64,000 nucleotides of DNA from Gallionellales bacterium GWA2_54_124 (GTDB lineage: Bacteria; Pseudomonadota; Gammaproteobacteria; Burkholderiales; Gallionellaceae). The notes under the pieces are model-generated. The model had not been told where the DNA came from. It saw only the letters and a program-made list of their open reading frames with translations, and did not search any database. The position numbers and the translations under genes were made by a program. The stretch lies in contig MGWO01000002.1 in assembly GCA_001801025.1 (NCBI GenBank), positions 248,001-312,000 of the forward strand, read 5' to 3'. Shown here piece after piece: positions 43,477 to 54,044 of the stretch (position 1 is the first letter of the stretch; each line of letters opens with the position of its first letter).

Positions 43477-45060
43477 ATGGATGCGCTTGAGAAATTGCAG
43501 GGCAAGCTGCTGGCGATAAATACCACTTCGCTGTCACGGCTGCGTCCGGGTGATTCGTTGCAGATGCAGCATGAATTTTCGATGATGCAAGACTGGGTTA
43601 AAGGCGCATCGCGGCGGGAGGATGTGCCTCTGGCGACGATAGAAGCGGCTTTGCTTTTCTATCAGAAAAACAACTATATAAAGGGGTTGCGTCAGGCGAG
43701 GTTGATTTGTTATGGCTGTACCCAGCGGCTCAATTCATATTGTCTGATTGAAGAGCGCGATGCGTTCAATCAATTACTCAGTTATGTCGATGGTTACAAG
43801 TCGCGCCGGCGCACCTTTCGCAAGCTTTATCGCGGTCTGCTGAGCAGCTATTTTTCCTATGATCCTGATTCGGCTGGCATGCGCGGTGGCGTCAGCCGGG
43901 ACGTATTGAGAGCCTTTTTAAGCGATCATCTGGCAACGTTTGTGATTGGGGATTTTACACCGGACTGGCTAGCTGCACTGGCCAAGTATCCTGATTTGCT
44001 CGGGGAAAATCCGGGGCAGGCAGTTGAGTCGTCCTTGCTGCAAGGCGATGGCTCAATGCTCGAAGAAATTCGCGAACGGCTAGGTGTGGATGGCGGTTCC
44101 TGGCTTGTGCGCCGACTGGTGATGTCGCCGTTTGTCGCCATTGGACGTATGCCGGATGCTGAGTTTAAGGATCATCTGGCGAGCCTGTTGCTGTTGCTGA
44201 ATGATTATCCTCTGTATGCCAGTGCCGCACTTCCGCTGCTGCTCGAGCGTTATGTGCAGTGCAAGGACAGACCTGTGCATGCGCAGATGAGAGATTATGC
44301 CGTCGGACTTTGGGGTAACCCGTGGCGGGCGCAGCAGCAATGGTTATGCAGCGACAAGGCTCGTTTGATGCTCTCGCACTGGCTTAAGCGGCAGTTGCTC
44401 AGTGAGTTTTTCAGTTTGCTGTCGAACGATGATAAAGCGTTGTCGCGACGCTTTAATTTTTGGGATCTGTATAGCGAAGATTTGACGGGCATGTATTTCG
44501 CGCTGGGCAAAGATGCTTATGTGCAGGGGAATATGCGGCTTTATAAATTCAGGCATCTGGCAAAAGGGCTGATCGCTAAGCTCACTGAAGAGAAGCACGG
44601 CGTGCATACCTGCATCATGCAGTTTTCCCATCATCACGTGGTTGAGTTCAACCGCGAAAAAAATATCGCTTATTTTTATGATGTTCGTCAGGGAACGCCT
44701 TCATTTTATTTTGCCAAGGGGTGGGTCGATATTGGTGCAATCGGCGTCACTGCGATCGAAAAAGGGGCGGATATTGCCCGTACATCCAAACCGTTACGGC
44801 ATGAAGATACTAAACTTTCGACTTGGGAGGCGTGTTTCGCCGAGGAGTTGGGCGAGACCGAGAATGCCCTGCGGGCGTTCTGTATCAAGTATCAGTGTGA
44901 GTATGAGGACAGGCGCGGCACAGAGGGCAGTCAGTGTATACGCCCCGCGGATTGTGACCGGTATGGAATCGAGGTATGGTCAGTGTTGAAGGGTTGGGGG
45001 TATGACTTCTCGCCAGCACAAAAGATGTGGTATCGACTGACGTACCCCAAGCTCAGTTGA
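43477..45060 (+). CDS. zorC: ZorC-like EH-signature domain protein
   Basis: The 527-residue product matches the EH_Signature family to which ZorC belongs. The C-terminal part has the expected Glu in MQFSHHHVVEFNREKN (Glu390) and a His in LRHEDTKLSTWEACF (His442), with RRFNFWDLY before them. The first 280 residues are helical. In Zorya type I, ZorC works with ZorAB and binds DNA while ZorD degrades it. Here no ZorD or ZorE gene follows; the next gene is a convergent histidine kinase 9 bases on. The ATG at 43477 lies one base after zorB; a TTG at 43456 inside zorB is an alternative. Confidence 0.8.
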   Translation: MDALEKLQGKLLAINTTSLSRLRPGDSLQMQHEFSMMQDWVKGASRREDVPLATIEAALLFYQKNNYIKGLRQARLICYGCTQRLNSYCLIEERDAFNQLLSYVDGYKSRRRTFRKLYRGLLSSYFSYDPDSAGMRGGVSRDVLRAFLSDHLATFVIGDFTPDWLAALAKYPDLLGENPGQAVESSLLQGDGSMLEEIRERLGVDGGSWLVRRLVMSPFVAIGRMPDAEFKDHLASLLLLLNDYPLYASAALPLLLERYVQCKDRPVHAQMRDYAVGLWGNPWRAQQQWLCSDKARLMLSHWLKRQLLSEFFSLLSNDDKALSRRFNFWDLYSEDLTGMYFALGKDAYVQGNMRLYKFRHLAKGLIAKLTEEKHGVHTCIMQFSHHHVVEFNREKNIAYFYDVRQGTPSFYFAKGWVDIGAIGVTAIEKGADIARTSKPLRHEDTKLSTWEACFAEELGETENALRAFCIKYQCEYEDRRGTEGSQCIRPADCDRYGIEVWSVLKGWGYDFSPAQKMWYRLTYPKLS

Positions 45061-45069
45061 GGTGGCGGG

Positions 45070-46275
45070 CTAACTCTGTCCGTCTTTCGGCAGGCGCACG
45101 GCAATTTTGGTTCCTTTGCTGGGGCGGCTGGTAATTGACAGCGTCCCGTCGAGTTGTCTGATGCGCTCCTGAATGCCGCGTAAGCCAAATGAGCGCGGTT
45201 TGTTGCGCGCCGCCTCATCAAATCCGCAGCCATCGTCCGAGACGATAAGCTCAACGTATTGGTCGATTTGATCTGTCCCGGATTGACATATTTTCACTTG
45301 CACGCGTCTGGCTTGTGCGTGTTTCATGATGTTGTTCAGCGTTTCCTGAAATACCCGGAACAGCGTAATGGATTGTTCGTCTGATACATCGAGATTGTCG
45401 CTTGATTTAATTATTTTGCAGGGGATGGTGGTGCGTTTGGTAAATTCGGCGGCTTCGATTTCGATGGCGGCAACGATGCCAAAGCAATCCAGAGACCCGG
45501 GGCGTAAACTGTGTACCAGATTGTTGGCGGCTATTCCTGCTGTGTCGAGCAGGTTGGCCATGACCTGTGATTTTTCCTGCAGCGCCCCGTCATCGGCCGG
45601 GAAACGTTGCCTCATCCACGCCAGATCCATCTTTAATGCAGTCAGCAGCACGCCTATTTCATCGTGAATTTCCCGGGCAATGCGTGTGCGTTCTTCTTCC
45701 TTGATGTTTTCAATATGTGACGATAGTTCGCGCAGTTGTTGTCTTGAATGCAGAAGCTCAATTTCAGCCTGTTTGTTTTGCGTGATATTGACGACAAACC
45801 CTTTCCAGTGCGTGCCGAGTAGATCGGTTTTCCGGTATTTAGCACGCAGGTTAACCCACTTGATTTCTCCGTCGGGTGGCAAGAGGGTGCGGCCCTCCCA
45901 GTTCCACGGGGTGGCGTGTCGGGCTGAGTGTTGCATGCTCTGGTGAAACGAGGCTGCATCGTCGGCATGCAGGTACTTAATGAGGCGTTCGGGGTGATGT
46001 TTTAGCTCGGTGGCGCTGAGTCCTAGCAGGTCGAAGCATCCTTCGCTGACGTAGGGGAGGTGCAGTTTTCCTTGTGTGTCTAATCGTATCTGACAAGCCA
46101 TACCGGGCAAACTGTCCAGAAAAGAATAGGGGGTGTGATCCGGGGTTTCTTCAACAGTTTTGAGCGGGTCTTGTGTGTGTCGTGCAGCTGTCACAGCGGC
46201 TTCGTTGTGAACAGAGGGGGCAAGGGTTGCATTACGTTTTTTCGCTTGTTTAATATGTAAGCGGTTTGCCGGCAT
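45070..46275 (-). CDS. PAS-containing NarL-family histidine kinase
   Basis: The 401-residue product has one PAS-like sensor domain (about 50-170), the HisKA_3 dimerisation segment EEERTRIAREIHDEIG with phospho-acceptor His204, and a HATPase domain with FQETLNNIMKHA (N box), SDDGCGF and GLRGIQERI. There is no membrane helix, so it senses a cytoplasmic signal. Its expected partner is a NarL/FixJ regulator; the one at 37132-37773, on the same strand, is the only one in the window. The stop is 9 bases from the convergent zorC stop and the start is 160 bases from thrS. Confidence 0.92.
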   Translation of the reverse strand: MPANRLHIKQAKKRNATLAPSVHNEAAVTAARHTQDPLKTVEETPDHTPYSFLDSLPGMACQIRLDTQGKLHLPYVSEGCFDLLGLSATELKHHPERLIKYLHADDAASFHQSMQHSARHATPWNWEGRTLLPPDGEIKWVNLRAKYRKTDLLGTHWKGFVVNITQNKQAEIELLHSRQQLRELSSHIENIKEEERTRIAREIHDEIGVLLTALKMDLAWMRQRFPADDGALQEKSQVMANLLDTAGIAANNLVHSLRPGSLDCFGIVAAIEIEAAEFTKRTTIPCKIIKSSDNLDVSDEQSITLFRVFQETLNNIMKHAQARRVQVKICQSGTDQIDQYVELIVSDDGCGFDEAARNKPRSFGLRGIQERIRQLDGTLSITSRPSKGTKIAVRLPKDGQS

Positions 46276-46287
46276 GGGTAGGGATGT

Positions 46288-46315
46288 TTGAGTGATGAGC
46301 GTCCGAGCTTACTAT
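46288..46315 (+). promoter_or_regulatory. Probable sigma-70 promoter of thrS
   Basis: TTGAGT and TACTAT are separated by 16 bases, followed by GGGC near the expected start. The leader to the thrS ATG would be about 115 bases, long enough for an autoregulatory operator such as enterobacterial thrS has, though I could not recognise one. Confidence 0.5.
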
Positions 46316-46435
46316 AGGGCGTGTGGCGCCGCAAACAAATCGCGCTATCTTGCCCGGGAGGGCGTGACTGTGGGACAATTCGCAGTTGCCCGAATCGGGG
46401 CGGGTCGTCATTTACGTTTATTTGAAAGAAGTTCA

Positions 46436-48349
46436 ATGCCTATTATTACTTTGCCGGATGGTTCACAGCGCAGTTTTGATCAGTCGGTGACCGTTGCCGA
46501 TGTGGCAGCGAGTATCGGAGCGGGGCTGGCGCGTGCAACGCTGGCCGGACGCGTGGACGGCAATGTGGTAGATGCCTCTTTTTTGATTGAAAAGGATGCA
46601 CAGCTTGCAATCATCACCGATAAGGATGAGGCTGGCATTGAAATTATTCGACATTCTATGGCGCATTTGATGGCGCATGCGGTGAAAGAATTGTTTCCTG
46701 AGGCGCAGGTGACCATCGGTCCTGTGATCGAAAATGGCTTCTTTTACGATTTTTCGTATCAGCGCGCATTCACTCCGGAAGATTTGCTGGCGATCGAAAA
46801 GCGCATGACTGAGATCGTCAAGCGCGACCTGAAGGTTGTGCGCAGCGTCGTACCCCGCGATGAGGCGGTGGCCTACTTTAAGGGGATCGGTGAAAACTAC
46901 AAGGCCGAAATTATCGAATCGATTCCGGCTGATCAGGATGTGTCGCTCTACACGCAGGGCGAATTTACCGATCTGTGCCGCGGGCCGCACGTGCCGTCCA
47001 CCGGAAAGCTCAAGGTGTTTAAGCTGATGAAGCTCGCCGGCGCTTACTGGCGCGGCGACTCGAAAAATGAAATGCTGCAGCGTATTTACGGTACAGCCTG
47101 GGCGAAGAAGGAAGAGCTGGAAAGTTACTTGCATCGTCTGGAAGAAGCTGAGAAGCGCGATCACCGCAAGCTGGGCCGTCAGCTGGATCTGTTTCATATG
47201 CAGGAGACAATGCCCGGAATGGTGTTCTGGCATCCTAAAGGCTGGACGCTGTGGCAGGAAATCGAACAATACATGCGCGGCAAATTCCGCGAGCACGACT
47301 ACCAGGAAGTACGCACACCGGCGATTATGGACAAGACGCTGTGGGAAAAGTCTGGTCACTGGGAGAACTACCGCGACAATATGTTCACGACCGCCTCTGA
47401 AAATCGGGATTATGCGGTGAAACCGATGAACTGTCCGGGCCACGTGCAGATTTATAATCACGGTCTGCACAGCTACCGCGATCTGCCGCTGCGTCTGGCC
47501 GAATTCGGCTCCTGTCACCGTAATGAGTCCTCGGGCTCCTTGCACGGTCTGATGCGCGTGCGCGGTTTTACTCAGGACGATGCGCATATCTTCTGTACCG
47601 AGGCGCAGGTCGAGTCTGAAGTGTCCAATTTCATTGTGATGCTCAACGAGGTCTATCGCGATTTCGGTTTTGACAACGTCATCGTTAAGCTCTCAACCCG
47701 GCCTGAAAAGCGCGTGGGTTCTGATGAAACCTGGGATAAGGCGGAAGCGGGTTTGGCTGCGGCTTTGAAGCGGAACGAACTGGCATACGACATTCAGCCG
47801 GGAGAGGGTGCGTTCTACGGCCCTAAGGTTGAGTTTACCCTGAAGGATAGTCTGGACAGAATGTGGCAGTGCGGCACAATACAGCTGGACTTTAATCTGC
47901 CGGTGCGTTTGAGTGCCGAGTTTGTCGACGAGGACAATACGCGCAAACCGCCTGTTATGCTGCATCGCGCGATCTTAGGTTCGATGGAGCGTTTTATCGG
48001 AATTCTGATCGAGCATCACGCAGGCGCCTTCCCTTTGTGGCTCTCACCCGTTCAGACCGTGCTGATGAATATCTCTCAGGCGCAGGAGGAATATGCGAAG
48101 GAAATCGGCCAAATATTGGCGCGTGCCGGCATCAGAGTGCAATTGGATTTGCGCAATGAGAAGATTACCTATAAAATCCGCGAACATAGCTTGCAGAAAT
48201 TACCTTATCAGCTGATTGTGGGCGATAAGGAAGTGTCTGGAAGGCTGATTGCCGTGCGTACCCGTAGTGGTGAAGATCTCGGACAGATGACGGTCGATGC
48301 GTTAATCGAGCGTTTTAAGGCTGAAATCAAATCGGGCAGCACGGTTTAA
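46436..48349 (+). CDS. thrS: Threonyl-tRNA synthetase
   Basis: Charges tRNA-Thr with threonine. The 637-residue product is full length, with an N-terminal TGS domain (about 1-62, [15 protein letters not shown]), the SAD/editing domain with [15 protein letters not shown], a class II catalytic core (NCPGHVQIY, motif 2 around [18 protein letters not shown], motif 3 [18 protein letters not shown]), and a C-terminal anticodon-binding domain. The ATG at 46436 gives the family N-terminus MPIITLPDG; the frame runs further upstream to 46292 but that part has no similarity. It heads the translation cluster, with infC following after 22 bases. Confidence 0.97.
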   Translation: MPIITLPDGSQRSFDQSVTVADVAASIGAGLARATLAGRVDGNVVDASFLIEKDAQLAIITDKDEAGIEIIRHSMAHLMAHAVKELFPEAQVTIGPVIENGFFYDFSYQRAFTPEDLLAIEKRMTEIVKRDLKVVRSVVPRDEAVAYFKGIGENYKAEIIESIPADQDVSLYTQGEFTDLCRGPHVPSTGKLKVFKLMKLAGAYWRGDSKNEMLQRIYGTAWAKKEELESYLHRLEEAEKRDHRKLGRQLDLFHMQETMPGMVFWHPKGWTLWQEIEQYMRGKFREHDYQEVRTPAIMDKTLWEKSGHWENYRDNMFTTASENRDYAVKPMNCPGHVQIYNHGLHSYRDLPLRLAEFGSCHRNESSGSLHGLMRVRGFTQDDAHIFCTEAQVESEVSNFIVMLNEVYRDFGFDNVIVKLSTRPEKRVGSDETWDKAEAGLAAALKRNELAYDIQPGEGAFYGPKVEFTLKDSLDRMWQCGTIQLDFNLPVRLSAEFVDEDNTRKPPVMLHRAILGSMERFIGILIEHHAGAFPLWLSPVQTVLMNISQAQEEYAKEIGQILARAGIRVQLDLRNEKITYKIREHSLQKLPYQLIVGDKEVSGRLIAVRTRSGEDLGQMTVDALIERFKAEIKSGSTV

Positions 48350-48371
48350 TTTTTCATACGGAGACATTCCA

Positions 48372-48899
48372 ATAGCACAGAATAAATTACAGCGCCTCAA
48401 TGAAATGATTACCGCACCACAGGTGCGACTCATTGGAGCAGATAAAGAACCCCTGGGGATCGTGTCCAGCGCAGAAGCATTGCGTCTGGCAGGTGAAGCC
48501 GAGCTGGATCTGGTGGAAATTTCACCGATGGCCGACCCGCCTGTTTGTCGCATCATGGATTTCGGTAAGTTTAAATACGCCGAGAGCAAGAAGCAGCATG
48601 AAGCCAAGCTCAAACAAAAGCAGGTTCAGGTCAAGGAAATTAAGTTTCGTCCGGGTACCGATGATGGCGATTACAACATTAAGTTGCGTAATCTGACCAA
48701 ATTCCTGTTGGATGGCGATAAGACCAAGATCACGCTGCGTTTCCGCGGTCGTGAAATGGCCCATCAGGAAATCGGTATGCGCTTGATTGAGCGCGTCAGA
48801 AATGATCTGGAAGAATACGCAGTCGTCGAACAGTTTCCGAAAATGGAAGGCCGTCAGATGGTGATGGTGCTGTCGCCTAAAGCGGCGCTGAAAAAATAA
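48372..48899 (+). CDS. infC: Translation initiation factor IF-3, probable AUA start
   Basis: IF-3 keeps ribosomal subunits apart and proofreads the start codon. The 175-residue product contains the family landmarks [54 protein letters not shown] and [11 protein letters not shown]. An ATG start at 48405 would cut off the basic N-terminus. In frame upstream, ATA at 48372 lies 8 bases after GGAG and restores [10 protein letters not shown], an IF-3-like beginning. Rare start codons (AUU, AUC, AUA) are a known feature of infC and allow autoregulation by IF-3 itself. ATT at 48366 is too close to the ribosome site. Confidence 0.95.
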   Translation: MAQNKLQRLNEMITAPQVRLIGADKEPLGIVSSAEALRLAGEAELDLVEISPMADPPVCRIMDFGKFKYAESKKQHEAKLKQKQVQVKEIKFRPGTDDGDYNIKLRNLTKFLLDGDKTKITLRFRGREMAHQEIGMRLIERVRNDLEEYAVVEQFPKMEGRQMVMVLSPKAALKK

Positions 48900-48931
48900 G
48901 CAGTAAGTAGGTAGTAGTAAGTAGTAAATAG

Positions 48932-48948
48932 GTCGGGTTTATCCCGAC
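48932..48948 (+). promoter_or_regulatory. Leader hairpin 1 upstream of rpmI
   Basis: GTCGGG pairs with CCCGAC around a 5-base loop. It follows a short tract with two GTAAGTAG copies (48903 and 48917). No U tract follows, so it is probably an RNA structure, not a terminator. Position before rpmI-rplT fits an L20 autoregulatory leader, which is an inference. Confidence 0.4.
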
Positions 48949-48979
48949 ACAACAATAAGTGGTGTATGGGTTAACAAGC

Positions 48980-48996
48980 TTTTCCACAGTGGAAAA
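48980..48996 (+). promoter_or_regulatory. Leader hairpin 2 upstream of rpmI
   Basis: TTTTCCAC and GTGGAAAA form a perfect palindrome around one base, 29 bases before the rpmI ATG. It may form with the preceding hairpin the L20-binding leader known in other bacteria, or may be a protein site. It is close to, but does not cover, the AAGGAG ribosome site. Confidence 0.4.
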
Positions 48997-49025
48997 CACC
49001 TCCCACCATAAATCAAGGAGTAGTT

Positions 49026-49223
49026 ATGCCTAAGATGAAAAGCAAAAGCGGAGCAAAAAAGCGCTTCGTAGTACGTGCCGGCGGCACTATCAAGCGCGCA
49101 TGTGCGTTCAAACGTCACATTCTGACTTCGAAGACGACCAAGACTAAGCGTCAACTGCGTGGTATTGCGGAAGTTCACTCAACCAATACAGCAGCGGTTC
49201 GTCGCATGCTGCCATACGCGTAA
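49026..49223 (+). CDS. rpmI: Ribosomal protein bL35
   Basis: A 65-residue basic protein of the large ribosomal subunit. It reads [14 protein letters not shown], then [16 protein letters not shown] and KTKRQLRG, which is standard bL35, and length is typical. AAGGAG lies 8 bases before the ATG. It is followed by rplT after 10 bases, and both are expected to be on the infC transcript or a separate leader-controlled one. Confidence 0.97.
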   Translation: MPKMKSKSGAKKRFVVRAGGTIKRACAFKRHILTSKTTKTKRQLRGIAEVHSTNTAAVRRMLPYA

Positions 49224-49233
49224 GGAGTAGAGC

Positions 49234-50660
<1,427 letters not shown>

Positions 50661-50670
50661 GTATATCGCG

Positions 50671-53022
50671 ATGAAATTTTCTGAAAATTGGTTAAGAAGC
50701 TGGGTCAACCCGAAACTGACAAGCGAGGAATTGGGTCATCTGCTGACGATGGTGGGTCTCGAAGTCGAGGAGAGGGAGGCTGTTGCGCCGGCATTCAATA
50801 ACGTGGTGGTTGCTCAGGTTTTGTCAGTTGAGAAACACCCTGATGCGGACCGGCTGAATGTGTGTCAGGTGAATGTGGGTGAGGCCGAACCGTTAACGAT
50901 CGTCTGCGGTGCATCCAATGTGGCTGTCGGTTTAAAAGTGCCTTGTGCGCGCATCGGCGCGGTACTGCCGGGCGAGTTTAAGATCAAGCAGGCGAAGGTG
51001 CGTGGTGTCAGTTCGTCTGGAATGCTCTGTTCGGCGGTTGAGCTGGGCTTAGCGACTGAGAGCGACGGGCTGTGGGTCTTGCCGGCTGATGCACCTGTCG
51101 GGCAATTGATGCGCGAGTATCTGGATCTGGACGATCAGTTGTTTACCCTTAAACTCACGCCTAATCGCAGCGACTGTTCCGGTATGAAGGGGATTGCGCG
51201 TGAGGTTGCGGCGTTAACCGGCAGCGAACTTTCGCCCGTTGCGATCGCGGCTCAGGCTGTTGCACTGAGCGATCAGCTTGTGGTGACGGTTGAAGACAAA
51301 ACATCGTGTCCGTTATATTGCGGGCGACTTGTGCGTGGCGTGAATGCGGCCGCAGTAACGCCGGTATGGATGCAGCGACGTCTTGAGCGCAGCGGGTTGC
51401 GCTGTATTAACGCGGTCGTCGATATCACCAATTACGTGATGATGGAATTAGGTCAGCCCATGCACGCCTTCGATGCCGCGACCTTGTCCGGTGGCATTAC
51501 CGTGCGCCGTGCGATCAAAGATGAAGCGCTGATGCTGCTGAACGATCAGGCCGTGGTGCTGGATGAAAACGTTCTGGTGATCGCAGACGATGCGCGCGTG
51601 CTGGCTTTGGCGGGCATCATGGGCGGTGCGGGGAGCGGCGTTGAGACGACGACACAGGATGTGTTTCTGGAAGCCGCCTTTTTCCACCCCGATGCGATTG
51701 CGGGGCGTGCGCGCCGCTTTGGTCTGGCCACCGATTCATCATTCCGCTTCGAACGGGGCGTCGATTTTGCGGCAACCCGCGAGGCGCTGGAGCGTGCGAC
51801 CCAATTGCTGCTGGAAATTTGCGGCGGTAGCGTCGCTGAAATTACCGAAGTTCGCGGTGAGTTGCCGGCTCGTGCGGCCATCGTCTTGCGTACCTCCCGT
51901 GTGGCGCGTGTGCTGGGAATTTCGTTCGAATGCAGCCAGATTGCTCAATTGCTGACACGTTTGCAATTTGAATTTGTCATGTCAGGTGACAGTTTTAGTG
52001 TGACGCCGCCGAGTTTCCGTTTCGATCTGTCGATCGAATCCGATCTGATCGAAGAGGTTGCCCGTCTGCATGGTTACGACGCCATTCCCGCGCTGGCGCC
52101 TCATGCTGCGCTGACCATGCTGCCCGATAGCGAATTGCAGCGTCCGCTCAGTCGCATTCAGCAAGTACTGGTCGCACGCGATTATCAGGAAATCGTCAGT
52201 TACGCTTTTGTAGAAGCGCAGACTGAGAGCGAGTTGTGCGGTAACGACCATCCTGTTGCATTGCAAAATCCGATTGCCAGCAATATGTCGGTGATGCGCA
52301 GCAGTCTGATTGGCGGCTTAGTGGGCGCCTTGCGCTTTAACTTGAACCGTCGTCAGTCGCGTGTGCGTCTGTTCGAAGTCGGTGCGTGCTTCGCCAAATC
52401 TGATGGACAGTATGTGCAAACCCAGCGACTGTCAGGTATCGCCTGTGGTGCATGTCAGCCGGAGCAGTGGGGCGCTGCCGCCAAAGCAGTTGATTTTTAC
52501 GATGTGAAGGCGGATATCGAGGCGTTGTTTGCGCCATTGACGTTGCGTTTTGCAGCGGCCTTGCATCCGGCCTTGCATCCGGGGCGTTCTGCGCAGATTT
52601 TTGCCGGTGAAAATTTGGTTGGTTGGATAGGCGAGTTGCATCCGAAGTGGCAGCGCGAGATGACGCAGGCAGCGGTCTGGTTCGAGGTCGAGTTAAACGC
52701 GTTGATGCAGAGCCGTGTTCCGCGCATGAGTGAGATTTCGAAGTTTTTGCCGGTGCGTCGCGATCTGGCGGTGCTGGTGGATGAGTCGGTCAGCGCGCAA
52801 ACGCTGACGGATGCGATGCTGGCGGCCAAGGCGGATTATGTGCAGGAAGTTGTTTTATTTGATGTATATCGCGGGCCCGGTGTGGACGCAGGCAAAAAAA
52901 GTCTTGCATTCCGCGTGTCGTTACAAGATACTCAAAAAACACTCACGGATGCAGAAATAGAACCCGGCATGGCATTGCTGGTGGACGCATTGAATAAGCA
53001 AGGTGCGCAATTGCGTATGTAA
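50671..53022 (+). CDS. pheT: Phenylalanyl-tRNA synthetase beta subunit
   Basis: The 783-residue partner of PheS that binds tRNA and edits misactivated tyrosine. Domains in order: a tRNA-binding EMAP-like domain (about 40-150, EKHPDADRLNVCQV, GASN), B3/B4 editing domain (about 210-380, ITNYVMMELGQPMHAFD), B5 (about 405-475), a catalytic-like core (about 490-680), and the FDX-ACB anticodon domain at the end (KFLPVRRDLAVLVDE). Length is normal. The next gene, ihfA, starts 9 bases after the stop, the usual arrangement. Confidence 0.97.
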   Translation: MKFSENWLRSWVNPKLTSEELGHLLTMVGLEVEEREAVAPAFNNVVVAQVLSVEKHPDADRLNVCQVNVGEAEPLTIVCGASNVAVGLKVPCARIGAVLPGEFKIKQAKVRGVSSSGMLCSAVELGLATESDGLWVLPADAPVGQLMREYLDLDDQLFTLKLTPNRSDCSGMKGIAREVAALTGSELSPVAIAAQAVALSDQLVVTVEDKTSCPLYCGRLVRGVNAAAVTPVWMQRRLERSGLRCINAVVDITNYVMMELGQPMHAFDAATLSGGITVRRAIKDEALMLLNDQAVVLDENVLVIADDARVLALAGIMGGAGSGVETTTQDVFLEAAFFHPDAIAGRARRFGLATDSSFRFERGVDFAATREALERATQLLLEICGGSVAEITEVRGELPARAAIVLRTSRVARVLGISFECSQIAQLLTRLQFEFVMSGDSFSVTPPSFRFDLSIESDLIEEVARLHGYDAIPALAPHAALTMLPDSELQRPLSRIQQVLVARDYQEIVSYAFVEAQTESELCGNDHPVALQNPIASNMSVMRSSLIGGLVGALRFNLNRRQSRVRLFEVGACFAKSDGQYVQTQRLSGIACGACQPEQWGAAAKAVDFYDVKADIEALFAPLTLRFAAALHPALHPGRSAQIFAGENLVGWIGELHPKWQREMTQAAVWFEVELNALMQSRVPRMSEISKFLPVRRDLAVLVDESVSAQTLTDAMLAAKADYVQEVVLFDVYRGPGVDAGKKSLAFRVSLQDTQKTLTDAEIEPGMALLVDALNKQGAQLRM

Positions 53023-53031
53023 GGGAAAAAT

Positions 53032-53343
53032 ATGATAACAACACTAACAAAAGCTGAACTGGCAGACTTATTGTTTGCTAAGGTTGGTCTGAATAAACGT
53101 GAAGCCAAGGATATGGTTGAAACCTTTTTCGAGGAAATTCGCGTGCAGCTGGAGCAAGGTGAGAGCGTTAAGCTCTCCGGTTTTGGCAATTTTCAATTGC
53201 GAGACAAGCCGCAACGTCCCGGGCGTAATCCCAAGACAGGCAAAGAAATTCCAATCTCTGCACGCCGGGTGGTGACCTTTCATCCGAGTCAGAAGTTAAA
53301 GACGCTGGTAGAAAAATCGTATCATGGAACTCCACACCTCTAA
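53032..53343 (+). CDS. ihfA: Integration host factor alpha subunit
   Basis: DNA-bending protein that forms a heterodimer with IHF-beta. The 103-residue product reads [39 protein letters not shown] and [22 protein letters not shown], the minor-groove-inserting arm with its Pro. These are alpha-type rather than HU or beta-type features. GGGAAAA lies before the ATG. Its last 20 bases overlap the MerR gene start. Confidence 0.96.
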   Translation: MITTLTKAELADLLFAKVGLNKREAKDMVETFFEEIRVQLEQGESVKLSGFGNFQLRDKPQRPGRNPKTGKEIPISARRVVTFHPSQKLKTLVEKSYHGTPHL

Positions 53344-53716
53344 TACAGTGCTGCCTCCCATTCCTGCCAAGCGCTACTTCACCATAGGTGAAGTCAGTGA
53401 GTTGTGCGGCGTAAAAGCGCACGTTTTGCGTTACTGGGAGCAGGAGTTTACGCAGCTCAATCCCGTGAAGCGCAGCGGAAATCGCCGCTATTACCAGCAT
53501 CATGAAGTGGTGTTGATACGCCGTATCCGCGAGTTGCTCTACGAGCAGGGGTTTACTATCAGCGGTGCGCGTAACAAGCTCGATGGCGTGCGCGGTTCTG
53601 CAGCTGCGCCTGAGTCCGTTCAGGTGCCGGCAGCCGATCTTTCGGTGGCGCAGGTTGTTGATGTTGTCGCATTGAAACGTGAAATACAGGAAATCATTGC
53701 GCTGTTGAGTGCTTAA
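53324..53716 (+). CDS. MerR-family transcriptional regulator
   Basis: The 130-residue product has an N-terminal winged helix (about 16-85): [26 protein letters not shown] and [19 protein letters not shown] are the MerR recognition helix and wing. The C-terminal part is short, with no cysteine or other obvious effector site, so the inducer is unknown. The gene overlaps ihfA by 20 bases in another frame, a linkage common in betaproteobacteria. A tRNA-Pro gene with its own promoter follows. Confidence 0.92.
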   Translation: MELHTSNTVLPPIPAKRYFTIGEVSELCGVKAHVLRYWEQEFTQLNPVKRSGNRRYYQHHEVVLIRRIRELLYEQGFTISGARNKLDGVRGSAAAPESVQVPAADLSVAQVVDVVALKREIQEIIALLSA

Positions 53717-53740
53717 GCAGATTTATTTTGTGCGCAGCTC

Positions 53741-53749
53741 TGTTATAAT
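53741..53749 (+). promoter_or_regulatory. Extended -10 promoter element for tRNA-Pro
   Basis: TGTTATAAT is a perfect extended -10 box 9 bases before the tRNA 5' end. The -35 region (around 53721) is a poor match, as can be tolerated by extended -10 promoters. Confidence 0.65.
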
Positions 53750-53758
53750 GGCGAGCTT

Positions 53759-53835
<77 letters not shown>

Positions 53836-53842
53836 AAAAATT

Positions 53843-53875
53843 AAGGAGTCAGGTTTATTGCCTGACTCCTTTTTG
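53843..53875 (+). terminator. Intrinsic terminator after tRNA-Pro
   Basis: AAGGAGTCAGG and CCTGACTCCTT form a perfect 11-base-pair stem around a 7-base loop, followed by a T run. It ends the tRNA transcript. The remaining 169 bases to surE hold no gene; TGTTATTAT at 53969-53977 is a possible extended -10 for surE. Confidence 0.9.
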
Positions 53876-54044
53876 ATTTTCCTGCACAGATGGCGGTAGC
53901 CTGCGGGAAATTCAGCGCTCACTCACTTCATTTATGTTGCGGGCAGTTTAGAATATTGAGTGCCAATTTGTTATTATGCGCAAGTTAAATCTGAATCACT
54001 CAAACTATGCAGCCTTGCCGTCTTTTTAAAATTCCGGGTGTCCG

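Noticed and set aside
46292-46435. Upstream extension of thrS
   Set aside because: The added 48 residues precede the conserved TGS start and would begin only about 4 bases from the -35 element.
46463-47587. 374-codon open frame antisense to thrS
   Set aside because: It lies wholly opposite a conserved synthetase, has no ribosome site and its His/Arg/Phe-rich translation matches nothing; a shadow of GC-biased codons.
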